A stretch of 64,000 nucleotides of DNA from assembly GCF_001457035.1 (NCBI RefSeq), contig NZ_KQ758617.1, forward strand, positions 682,001 to 746,000, in the 5' to 3' direction. Position numbers and translations under genes: made by a program. Below the pieces are notes generated by a model. It was not told the DNA's origin, did not search any database, and worked only from the letters and a program-made list of their open reading frames with translations. Shown piece after piece: positions 36,486 to 44,020 of the stretch. Position 1 is the first letter of the stretch. Each line of letters starts with the position of its first letter. This stretch comes from Fictibacillus enclensis. Lineage in GTDB: Bacteria > Bacillota > Bacilli > Bacillales > Fictibacillaceae.

Positions 36486-36708
36486 AGATGTTCCTCCTGT
36501 GTGGATAAAACCCACGATTTATTACTATTCCTGCTCAAATATCATTCAAGACGCAAACCACTGCGAAGAAGTCATGTACCGAACAAAAATAACTGTTACT
36601 ACTGTAACATTCTTTAACCGAATACGCAAGGGTGTTAAGTTTTTAATCATATTTTTATTTAAAAGTTTAAAAATAGGGAATAAGAGAGCTAAGAAGGAGG
36701 AGGATAGA

Positions 36709-37077
36709 ATGAAGGCACAAGGATACTTAATCTTTGGATTGCTGTTTGCCTTATTGATTGCGGTTTTTGCTGTTGTTAATGGCAATGATGTTAGTTTTAA
36801 TTATATTTTTGGGACAGTCAAATGGCCGTTGGTTCTCATCATTCTCGGTTCAGCAGCTATTGGTGGATTGGCTGTGGGGTTTTTTGGCATTCTGAAAGTG
36901 GTTCAGCTGAGAAACCGGGTAAGGCGGCTTGAATCTCAGTTGAAAAAGCAAGAATCCCTGCAAAGGGAAACCATTGTTGATGATCATCAGAAGGAATTGA
37001 TGAATGAAACGATCGATGAACCTCAGCGCAGGTACCGCGCTGCCGAGGAACCAAAAAGAAGCCGGTCTCAGATCTAA
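36709..37077 (+). CDS. LapA-domain (DUF1049) membrane protein
   Basis: The 122-residue protein has two N-terminal helices (LIFGLLFALLIAVFAVVN and LVLIILGSAAIGGLAVGFF), a short VSFNYIFG loop between them, and a charged cytoplasmic coiled-coil tail (RRLESQLKKQESLQ). This fits small LapA/YrvD-like proteins of Bacilli. Function in Gram-positives is unknown. ATG 36709 follows AAGGAGGAGG. Confidence 0.85.
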   Translation: MKAQGYLIFGLLFALLIAVFAVVNGNDVSFNYIFGTVKWPLVLIILGSAAIGGLAVGFFGILKVVQLRNRVRRLESQLKKQESLQRETIVDDHQKELMNETIDEPQRRYRAAEEPKRSRSQI

Positions 37078-37095
37078 TTCTGAGCCGGCTATTTT
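37061..37095 (+). terminator. Terminator overlapping the end of the LapA gene
   Basis: AGCCGG(T)CTCAGA pairs with TCTGAGCCGGCT with one bulge, followed by ATTTTT. The stem starts inside the last codons. Confidence 0.7.
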
Positions 37096-37129
37096 TGAGC
37101 ATTCCTTTAACTCTTTAGGAAAAATGGTT

Positions 37130-38107
37130 TTAAGGCAGCTTTACACCTCTGGAAGACACATAGAGTTCATACCACTCTTCCCGGGTCATGATTTCAGAGA
37201 TACGGACGGCATCGGCTGAATCCTTGATTCGCTGAACATTGGTCGTACCGAGAACGGGCTGAATCTTTGCGGGATGGCGCATTAGCCAGCCAAGAACGAT
37301 GGCTTCAAGCGTGGTTTCTTTTTCAGCCGCCATTTTGGCTACCAAATCCTTGGTTTGTGCTTCTGCTTCTGTTAATTCTATGGAACTGTTGCCGGAAAAA
37401 ATGCCTTTAGCCAGCGGGGACCATGCTTGAACTTGAATATCCTTTCTCATGCTATGCTCCATCAGACCACTTGTGAAATGAACGGACAAACCAGCTTCCT
37501 GATTGACGTGAACCCCTTCATCGGCAAAATCCACTTTGTTTAAACTCATTTCAAGCTGGTTAACTATCAGCTTTTCATCCATAAAGGCTTCCAACAGTTC
37601 TATCTGAGACTGGTTCATATTGGATACGCCGAAATGGCGCACTTTACCTGAGGATTTCAACTTTTCAAAAGCTTCCGCCACTTCTTCAGGTTCCATTAGC
37701 GGATCCGGGCGGTGAAGCAGGAGAATATCTAAATAGTCGACAGTAAGCCTTTTCAAAATCTCGTCCACAGAAGTAAGGATATGTCTTCTTGAAAAGTCAT
37801 ACCGCCCTGGGCCAATATCATCCGCAAATCGAATTCCGCATTTGCTCTGGATTACCATTTGTTCACGCAGACTCGGATTTCCCTGGAGTACGCGCCCAAA
37901 GGCCTCTTCTGCTTTGCCCATCGTATAAATATTTGCATGATCAAACATGGTGATACCGGTTGAGAGTGCCGCATCCACAGCCTTTTCTGTTTTTAATACT
38001 TCATCATCCGAAAGGGGGCTTCGGTCCCAGCTTCCGCCAAACCCCATACAGCCCAGTGCCAGTCGGCTGGATGTAATTCCTCGCTTTTCCAAAGGCATTT
38101 TGCGCAT
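37130..38107 (-). CDS. Aldo/keto reductase (YdhF/YcsN-like)
   Basis: This 325-residue TIM-barrel oxidoreductase has the AKR tetrad D56, Y61, K89 and H132 and the C-terminal NADPH region VLGTTNVQRI. It reduces aldehydes or ketones with NADPH; the substrate is unknown. ATG 38107 follows AGAGGT; 14 more in-frame codons upstream are hydrophobic and unlike the family, so they are excluded. Confidence 0.9.
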   Translation of the reverse strand: MRKMPLEKRGITSSRLALGCMGFGGSWDRSPLSDDEVLKTEKAVDAALSTGITMFDHANIYTMGKAEEAFGRVLQGNPSLREQMVIQSKCGIRFADDIGPGRYDFSRRHILTSVDEILKRLTVDYLDILLLHRPDPLMEPEEVAEAFEKLKSSGKVRHFGVSNMNQSQIELLEAFMDEKLIVNQLEMSLNKVDFADEGVHVNQEAGLSVHFTSGLMEHSMRKDIQVQAWSPLAKGIFSGNSSIELTEAEAQTKDLVAKMAAEKETTLEAIVLGWLMRHPAKIQPVLGTTNVQRIKDSADAVRISEIMTREEWYELYVSSRGVKLP

Positions 38108-38197
38108 TATGTAACCTCTTTTCACTTGGATAATAACTATCAAGAACATTGTAGTCAGGCTTGGCCAAAAACTGCAACTATTACGATTAGGCAGAAC

Positions 38198-38232
38198 AAA
38201 AGCCTGCTGTTGGCTACAGCAGGCTTTTTTCT
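38198..38232. terminator. Hairpin terminator
   Basis: A perfect 10-bp stem AGCCTGCTGT/ACAGCAGGCT has a 5-base loop and T runs on both strands. It lies directly after the decayed small gene at 38235. Confidence 0.75.
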
Positions 38233-38234
38233 AA

Positions 38235-38425
38235 TTATGCGTTATGCTGATCAGAATCTCCCCAGCATTCCACGTTTTTTAAACCAGGAATACTGTTTTC
38301 GGTAAACACTGGATCTTTTCCTTGCTTCTTTTGTTCTTTGTGGAAATGGTGTTAGCCTGTACGGAATTGAAGGCAAGACCGAATGTGATGGAAATAAGAA
38401 TAGAGAAAATGATTCGAAACCTAAC
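38235..38425 (-). pseudogene. Decayed small secreted-protein gene
   Basis: Read leftward, one frame encodes a signal peptide (RFRIIFSILISITFGLA, then FNSVQA as cleavage site) without a start codon in frame. The next frame encodes HKEQKKQGKDPVF, ENSIPGLKNVECWGDSDQHNA and a stop at 38235. An ATG near 38428 belongs to a third frame. Joined by shifts, they would give a secreted peptide of about 65 residues. A terminator follows, supporting a former gene. Sequencing error cannot be excluded. Confidence 0.4.
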
Positions 38426-38444
38426 ATATATAGCTGTTCTATAC

Positions 38445-38480
38445 GAAAAAAACTACATCTCCCGATGACGGAGATGCAGT
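38445..38480 (-). terminator. Terminator of the DUF2512 gene
   Basis: On the minus strand the stem with core CATCTCC/GGAGATG is followed by seven Ts. Confidence 0.75.
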
Positions 38481-38485
38481 CTGAT

Positions 38486-38839
38486 TTAGCTGTAAGAGTG
38501 TCTCATATGGTCGGATACGATCTGCTTGTGGATCAGGAGTTCCACCAGAGAGTAAGCAAGAGCAATCAGAAACGCGCCCCAAAGTGATACATAAGCACCA
38601 GCCATAAACGAGCTGATCACATAAACCAGCAGATACGAAAGAACAAAATCTGCGATAAATGTTAACCAAAAGGGTAAACGGGGCAAAAATATATATTCCA
38701 TAAGTACAGCAAGCGGAGCCAAAATTATTGTGATGATCAGAAAGGGAAGCGGCTTGTTGAAACTCACTCCTTCAAACCAAAAAGTGCACAGAAGAAGAAT
38801 CAGCGGAATACTGATTATCTTCAGCAATAAACTTTGCAT
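38486..38839 (-). CDS. DUF2512 (YndM-type) membrane protein
   Basis: This 117-residue protein has four membrane helices that fill nearly the whole chain, with PRLPFWLTFIADF in the third, a family-type segment. Function unknown. It is preceded by GGAGGA. Confidence 0.82.
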   Translation of the reverse strand: MQSLLLKIISIPLILLLCTFWFEGVSFNKPLPFLIITIILAPLAVLMEYIFLPRLPFWLTFIADFVLSYLLVYVISSFMAGAYVSLWGAFLIALAYSLVELLIHKQIVSDHMRHSYS

Positions 38840-38899
38840 AATGACAATCCTCCTTTGTCCACCTTTATTTTTGACGTATTGTTTAAAATTATGCTGATA

Positions 38900-39109
38900 C
38901 TACAGATTATTGTTTTGCTGGCTGATTTCTCCTTCGTCCAAATAAAGGTTTACCCGTTCCAGGTTTTTATGTTCGTTAACTGAATCCCCCGCTATATAAT
39001 CTTCTGATCCAAGTGGATGATCGGCGGATCTTCCAGCAGCAATTGTCATTTCTTCTTCTTTGGGAGCATTGGAAAGCATGTTTTCAGTAACGGTCGGTTT
39101 CTTTTTCAT
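38900..39109 (-). CDS. Small hydrophilic hypothetical protein (69 aa)
   Basis: This acidic, probably disordered protein starts MKKKPTVTENMLSNAPKEEE and has no membrane segment. AGGAGG precedes the ATG. Similar short proteins occur in Bacilli, often in spores, but no family is recognised here. Confidence 0.55.
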   Translation of the reverse strand: MKKKPTVTENMLSNAPKEEEMTIAAGRSADHPLGSEDYIAGDSVNEHKNLERVNLYLDEGEISQQNNNL

Positions 39110-39265
39110 AATGGCCTCCTTACAGCAGCTGTTTCAGCTATTTTCATTTAGCGTACTCTGTATCATCAGTCTCTATTCCGCTGAAAAAGGATTGGACAAA
39201 ACTAACATAAAATAAAAAGATACGGGGTATAACTTAATTATCTTGAATGAAGGAGGTCATTGCCC

Positions 39266-39508
39266 GTGGAGTACTCTTTGTATAAGAAAGATGGAGCCTT
39301 TCCCTGCGATGTAACGATTGATGTGGATAATAACATTTATACTGTCCGGGACAGCGATACAACAGGCCAGATCTTCCAAAGTGCACCAGAAGTCGCCTCC
39401 TGGATTAAACAAAATTGGGCACCGGATCAGTTCGAGAAACCTGATGATTATTATGATTTAGTCAATACACTCGAGTCATCACTGCAGGAAGATGAACTGG
39501 GAATATAA
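39266..39508 (+). CDS. Small hypothetical protein (80 aa)
   Basis: The product has a beta-rich N-terminal half (CDVTIDVDNNIYTVRD) and a helical acidic C-terminal half. GTG 39266 lies eight bases after AAGGAGGT; a TTG at 39260 is too near. It ends with a terminator. No function recognised. Confidence 0.65.
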   Translation: MEYSLYKKDGAFPCDVTIDVDNNIYTVRDSDTTGQIFQSAPEVASWIKQNWAPDQFEKPDDYYDLVNTLESSLQEDELGI

Positions 39509-39511
39509 AAA

Positions 39512-39545
39512 GGAAGCCAGACGATGGTCTGGCTTCCGCTTTTTA
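39512..39545. terminator. Terminator between the 80-aa gene and ade
   Basis: An 11-bp stem GGAAGCCAGAC/GTCTGGCTTCC with a GATG loop is followed by GCTTTTT. The minus-strand flank is also T-rich. Confidence 0.8.
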
Positions 39546-39555
39546 TGGTGGAGCC

Positions 39556-41295
39556 TCATTCGGTTACAGAAATAAAATTAAAGGATTGAACGTTGAATAA
39601 TCCTCCATCGGTCAGTTTCAGTTCAGGGATGACAGGAAGAGCTAAAAAAGAAAGGGTAAGAAATGGATTATAATCCTGTGAGAAGCCAATGCGGCGCAAT
39701 GCTAAATTTAGCTGCTTCAGCTGTTTATAAACTTCGATATGGCTTTGGTTACTCATTAAACCGGACAATGGAAGTGACAGGGAAGCAAGAATGTCTCCAT
39801 GCTCGACCACAGCCAGCCCGCCTTTCATAGAATCCACGGCTTTTATCGCTGCAAGCAAGTCTTGATCGTTTGTCCCGGCTGCGACAATATTGTGAGAGTC
39901 ATGAGCAACGGTGGATACAATCGCTCCTGAAGTGAGACCGAGCCCTTTTACAATTCCACGGCCTATGCGGCCAGTGGCATGATGGCGTTCTGCAACAATA
40001 AGCTTTAATTGGTCTTTATTCACATCCGGAATGAATACGCCGTTTGAGGAACTCACGTGTTCCTGCACATGCTTCGTTACAATACGGTTGGGGATGATTT
40101 GAATAATATTCGCTTTCTTCTTACCAGAGATGTGAATCGCCAAATCCTCGTTGCCAACCGGTTTCAACAGTACGCTGTTGGTGATGGTTAAGGGTGGGGA
40201 TATGGCCTTTGGAGAAGGCTGAATCATTTTCCCTTCGGAAGCCACTTTTACTCCCTTCTTATAGACATCCTTAATCTGAAAACTGGTAAGATCGGTCAAC
40301 AAAATAAAGTCGGCATCAAATCCCGGGGCAATTGCTCCTTTTTCCTTCAATCCAAAACATTCAGCGGCATTGAGAGTAGCCATTTGAATGGCAAGCAAAG
40401 GACTGAAGCCTTTTTCAACCGTGAGTCTGACATTATGGTCAATACTGCCATGGTCCATCAGATCATCAAGATGTTTATCATCAGTGACAAAAAGACATCG
40501 CCGGGCGTTTTTTTCTGTTACTGCATCAAGCAATGCTGTTAAATCTCTTGCTGCTGATCCTTCACGCAGCATGACATACAGCCCTCGGGACAGTCTGTCA
40601 CGGACTTCCTGGGGAGTCACGCATTCATGGTCTGTACGAATGCATGCCGTTCCGTACACATTGATTCCATCGGCAGGAATCCCTGACGCGTGGCCATCGA
40701 CATGTTTATTATGTAGCAACGCATCTTCAATTTTCCTTGTCATTTCCTTTTCACCGGAAAAGACGGCAGGATAGTTCATAACCTCGCCAAGACCGATGAC
40801 ACGCTCATGCTTGTAATAGGGATAAAGATCTGAAGCGATTAATTCTGAACCTGCATGTTCAAATGGGGTGGCAGGTACACAGGAAGGTAGCCCGATAAAC
40901 ACATCAAGAACGATGTTTTCTGATGCTCTTAACATGTAATCGATCCCATCTTTTCCGCTCACATTTGCAATTTCATGGGGATCGGCCACAACGGTAGTCA
41001 CCCCATGCGGGACAACGATATCGGAAAACTCCTCTGGCGGAACCATGGCTGATTCAATATGAACATGCCCATCAATCAGGCCTGGACAAAGATATGCACC
41101 CTCTGCATCTAGTTCTGTTTTGCCTTCATATGTTCCAATTCCAACAATTTTACCCTGGGTTACCGCTACATCCGCCTCAATGACTTCAAGATTGAATACA
41201 TCGATAATTTTGCCATTTTTAATGACCAGGTCGGCAGGAACCCTTTTAGAAGAGGCGGCAATCAATTGTGAAAGAGGGTATTTTTTATTTTTCAT
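39556..41295 (-). CDS. ade: Adenine deaminase
   Basis: The 579-residue amidohydrolase converts adenine to hypoxanthine. Metal and active-site motifs are intact: H77-x-H79 (GLIDGHVHIESAM), DPHEIAN, E171 (GLGEVMNY), H202 (VDGHASG), D222-H223-E224 (RTDHEC) and a late VTDD. The length is that of bacterial Ade. It is the second gene of an operon behind the purine permease; a GC-rich hairpin without a T run lies between them (about 41330-41360). The product feeds xanthine dehydrogenase. Compare the aberrant paralogue at 56715. Confidence 0.95.
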   Translation of the reverse strand: MKNKKYPLSQLIAASSKRVPADLVIKNGKIIDVFNLEVIEADVAVTQGKIVGIGTYEGKTELDAEGAYLCPGLIDGHVHIESAMVPPEEFSDIVVPHGVTTVVADPHEIANVSGKDGIDYMLRASENIVLDVFIGLPSCVPATPFEHAGSELIASDLYPYYKHERVIGLGEVMNYPAVFSGEKEMTRKIEDALLHNKHVDGHASGIPADGINVYGTACIRTDHECVTPQEVRDRLSRGLYVMLREGSAARDLTALLDAVTEKNARRCLFVTDDKHLDDLMDHGSIDHNVRLTVEKGFSPLLAIQMATLNAAECFGLKEKGAIAPGFDADFILLTDLTSFQIKDVYKKGVKVASEGKMIQPSPKAISPPLTITNSVLLKPVGNEDLAIHISGKKKANIIQIIPNRIVTKHVQEHVSSSNGVFIPDVNKDQLKLIVAERHHATGRIGRGIVKGLGLTSGAIVSTVAHDSHNIVAAGTNDQDLLAAIKAVDSMKGGLAVVEHGDILASLSLPLSGLMSNQSHIEVYKQLKQLNLALRRIGFSQDYNPFLTLSFLALPVIPELKLTDGGLFNVQSFNFISVTE

Positions 41296-41362
41296 GGTTT
41301 TGGCTCCTTCCGAACGGTATTGGACCGGGCAGCAATCCTTGCACCCGGCCCAGGATGAGAAA

Positions 41363-42712
41363 TTAATGGCTTCCCCAGATAAAGTTGATAATAAATGCGA
41401 GACTGATCACATACATCATCCAGTGCATGTCTTTATGCTTCCCAACCGCAAGTTTTAAAACCGTATAGGAAATAAATCCGAAAGCAAGTCCTTGGGCAAT
41501 GCTGAAAGTCAGCGGCATGAGGATAATGGTCAAAAAAGCAGGGATGACATCCGTAAAATCGTCAAAAGAAATGGATTTAATTTCGCTGAGCATCAAGGCA
41601 CCAACCAAAATTAAAATGGGTGCAGTTGCTACGGATGGAACAAACGCGATAAGGGGAGTGAAAAGAAGACTCAGGAAAAACAGGATGCCTGTTGTTAAAG
41701 CTGTCAGTCCCGTACGGCCGCCCTCTGAAATGCCTGTCGCATTTTCGACATAGGCGTTCATAACTGTACCACCCATGGCTGCGCTTGCCATGGTGCCGAT
41801 TGCGTCGGCTTGCAGGGCTCGGTCCAGGTTTTCAATTTCCCCATTTTCATCAGCAAGTCCGGCTTTATTGGATAGGCCAATGAGGGTTGCCAGATTATCA
41901 AATAATTCAACGATCGTAAACGAAAATAGAATTGACAGGATGCCATATGCAAAAGCGCCTTTCAGGTCCATGGCAAGGAACGTTTCTGAGAGGCTTGGGA
42001 GGGACAGGGAAGCAATGTCTTTCACACTGTGCGGGTAGTCAATAAAGCCTGTCACCATGGCCGCTATGGAAGTCACAAGGATGCTGATCAATAACGCGCC
42101 TTTCCATTTCTTTGACAGTAAAAACGAGGCAAAAAGCAATCCGAACAGCGCAAGCAGCGGTCCGGCTTCTGTTATTTTGCCCAGGCTGACAAAGGTATCT
42201 TTGTTGGCAACCACAATCCCGGCATTTTTTAAACCAATAAAGGCGATAAATAAGCCGATTCCGACAGAAATGGAAGATTTCAGGAGCGGAGGGACACCGT
42301 CAACAATCCGTTGGCGGACACCGGTGATTGTCAAAATAAAGAATACCATCCCTGAGATAAACACCGCTCCGAGAGCAGTTTGCCAGCTTAAACCGGCGCC
42401 AAGCACCACTGTATACGTAAAAAAAGCGTTCAATCCCATACCAGGTGCCACGGCAACAGGGAAGTTGGCCCAAAGTGCCATTAACAGTGTACAGAACACA
42501 CTGCCATAAATCGTTGCTGCCAAAGCAGCTTCCTTCGGGATACCTGCGTCCGCAAGAATGGAAGGATTGACGAAGATAATGTAGCTCATTGTGAGGAAGG
42601 TGGTGATGCCTGCAAGAATCTCCGTCCTGATAGTTGTTTTTCGTTCTTCCAGCTTAAAAAAGCGGTTCAAAGAAAATTCTCTTCCGGCTCTTTCTTTTCC
42701 TGCTCCTGACAT
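41363..42712 (-). CDS. NCS2/AzgA-type purine permease (PbuG/PbuO-like)
   Basis: This 449-residue membrane protein has about 12-14 helices and AzgA-type motifs: FLTMSYIIFVNP, VAVAPGMGLNAFFTY and the C-terminal-half ATGISEGGRTGL. Members import guanine, hypoxanthine or adenine with protons. Its position before adenine deaminase suggests adenine or hypoxanthine. No purine riboswitch was found in the 184 bases upstream. Two TTAACC motifs there are too weak to call PucR sites. Confidence 0.9.
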   Translation of the reverse strand: MSGAGKERAGREFSLNRFFKLEERKTTIRTEILAGITTFLTMSYIIFVNPSILADAGIPKEAALAATIYGSVFCTLLMALWANFPVAVAPGMGLNAFFTYTVVLGAGLSWQTALGAVFISGMVFFILTITGVRQRIVDGVPPLLKSSISVGIGLFIAFIGLKNAGIVVANKDTFVSLGKITEAGPLLALFGLLFASFLLSKKWKGALLISILVTSIAAMVTGFIDYPHSVKDIASLSLPSLSETFLAMDLKGAFAYGILSILFSFTIVELFDNLATLIGLSNKAGLADENGEIENLDRALQADAIGTMASAAMGGTVMNAYVENATGISEGGRTGLTALTTGILFFLSLLFTPLIAFVPSVATAPILILVGALMLSEIKSISFDDFTDVIPAFLTIILMPLTFSIAQGLAFGFISYTVLKLAVGKHKDMHWMMYVISLAFIINFIWGSH

Positions 42713-42850
42713 AAAAATACACCCCTTTTCTTTTAGTAGAATCCATTAACCCTAAAATAATTAACCGGCTTGAAGGGGAGGAATTCCTGTGATGACGAAA
42801 GCTCTTTCAATGCAGTGGGGGTGAGACAGGTTAATTTGTACATCCTATGT

Positions 42851-42877
42851 AAAAAAAACAGGAATATTCTCCTGTTC
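42851..42877 (-). terminator. Terminator of the xanthine dehydrogenase operon
   Basis: On the minus strand AACAGGA and TCCTGTT arms flank a short loop and are followed by eight Ts. It separates the xdh operon from the permease-ade operon. Confidence 0.8.
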
Positions 42878-42896
42878 TTTAAGTGCAGCAGAGGTC

Positions 42897-43199
42897 CTAC
42901 TGAAGCGGTTCAATAAAAACGTACATGATTCCTCCGCAAATTCCGCCGTCTTCATAAAGAAGACCGCTTGTCAGATCGACGTTATGTGTAACCGGTTTTC
43001 CTGTTTTAATCACTTCAAGTGCTTTTTTGATGACCTCACCTTCACCGCAGCCTCCACCAATGGTTCCGATGAGGGCTCCTGTTGAAGTGATGATCATTTT
43101 TGACCCCGTTTTACGTGGAGTCGATCCTTTGGTAGAGACAATAGTGGCGAGCGCGGCCCGTTTCTTGATTTGCAAAAACGTGTGAATCACGTTGATCAT
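42897..43199 (-). CDS. XdhC/CoxI N-terminal-domain protein (stand-alone)
   Basis: This 100-residue protein corresponds only to the XdhC_CoxI domain: RAALATIVSTKGSTPRKTGSKM and GTIGGGCGEGEV, with a CGG motif near the end. XdhC-type proteins bind and sulfurate the molybdenum cofactor before inserting it into xanthine dehydrogenase. ATG 43199 overlaps the preceding stop (ATGA); a TTG at 43214 is an alternative start. In B. subtilis PucA this domain is fused in front of the Rossmann domain; here it is a separate, downstream gene. Confidence 0.85.
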   Translation of the reverse strand: MINVIHTFLQIKKRAALATIVSTKGSTPRKTGSKMIITSTGALIGTIGGGCGEGEVIKKALEVIKTGKPVTHNVDLTSGLLYEDGGICGGIMYVFIEPLQ

Positions 43200-44020
43200 T
43201 TCGTGTTCCCGCAACGTGTTGTCCCCTTTCTGAACCCCTTTTTGGCCAACTCACGGATATGGGAACTGAGCGGTTCTCCGCTCTTTTTGTTTCTCACGGC
43301 AAGGATTTCAGCGAAAATGCTGACTGCAATCTCTGCTGGTGTCTCTGCTCCGATATCCAATCCAACAGGGGTGTGGATGTGGGTAAATGTTTCTTCGGGA
43401 AAATCATTGCGGAGTTGTTCAAAAACACCTGCAATTCTGCGTCTGCTTCCGATCATACCGATATAAGCTGGGCGATCCTTTCTGGACAATAACTGTTGCA
43501 GGATCAGCACATCGAACTGATGCCCTCGCGTTAACAGCAGAATGTAAGTGGAATTTTGCAGGGGAACATTTTGAAAGTAGGAATGAAAAGATTGGCAGCA
43601 CAGTTCGTCTGCACAAGAAAAGCGTTCCTTATTCACAAAGGAAGGGCGGTCATCAACCACAGTCACCGAGAAGCCCAGCATGTTTCCCATTTGTGCGACC
43701 GGTTCCCCGACATGGCCCGCTCCTGCAATGATAAGATGCGGAGAAGGAGGGAAGGCTTCATGAAAGATGGTGTACCGTTTATTTTGCCATTGAAAATCAA
43801 GGGAAGACGTGTTCTGCTTTGAAAAAGAAGGGGCGCAAAATGCAGCGGTGGCACGTATCAAATCATCGGACACCCCTTTTTCTCCATAAGCGGTTTCTGA
43901 TAAAAGAAGGATCCGTTTGCCGATCAGTTCAGGACTTGCTTCTGTGAATGTCACAAGCGAAACCGTTGTCCGGTTTAAGATGGCTTCTGAAAGTTTATGG
44001 TACAGGACTTCTTTTTTCAT
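43196..44020 (-). CDS. pucA: XdhC Rossmann-domain protein (PucA C-terminal type)
   Basis: The 274-residue protein has a weakly conserved N-terminal part of about 85 residues and the XdhC Rossmann domain with IIAGAGHVGEPVAQMG near 95-110, LTRGHQFD and IGMIGSRRR. It is a molybdenum-cofactor maturation factor for xanthine dehydrogenase. It overlaps the large-subunit gene upstream and the separate CoxI-domain gene downstream, each by four bases, which suggests coupled translation and a two-protein XdhC. Confidence 0.87.
   Translation of the reverse strand: MKKEVLYHKLSEAILNRTTVSLVTFTEASPELIGKRILLLSETAYGEKGVSDDLIRATAAFCAPSFSKQNTSSLDFQWQNKRYTIFHEAFPPSPHLIIAGAGHVGEPVAQMGNMLGFSVTVVDDRPSFVNKERFSCADELCCQSFHSYFQNVPLQNSTYILLLTRGHQFDVLILQQLLSRKDRPAYIGMIGSRRRIAGVFEQLRNDFPEETFTHIHTPVGLDIGAETPAEIAVSIFAEILAVRNKKSGEPLSSHIRELAKKGFRKGTTRCGNTK

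Noticed and set aside
42713-42896. Possible PucR boxes or a purine riboswitch upstream of the NCS2 permease
   Set aside because: Two TTAACC motifs match only part of the PucR consensus, and no three-way junction with the conserved J2/3 could be drawn.
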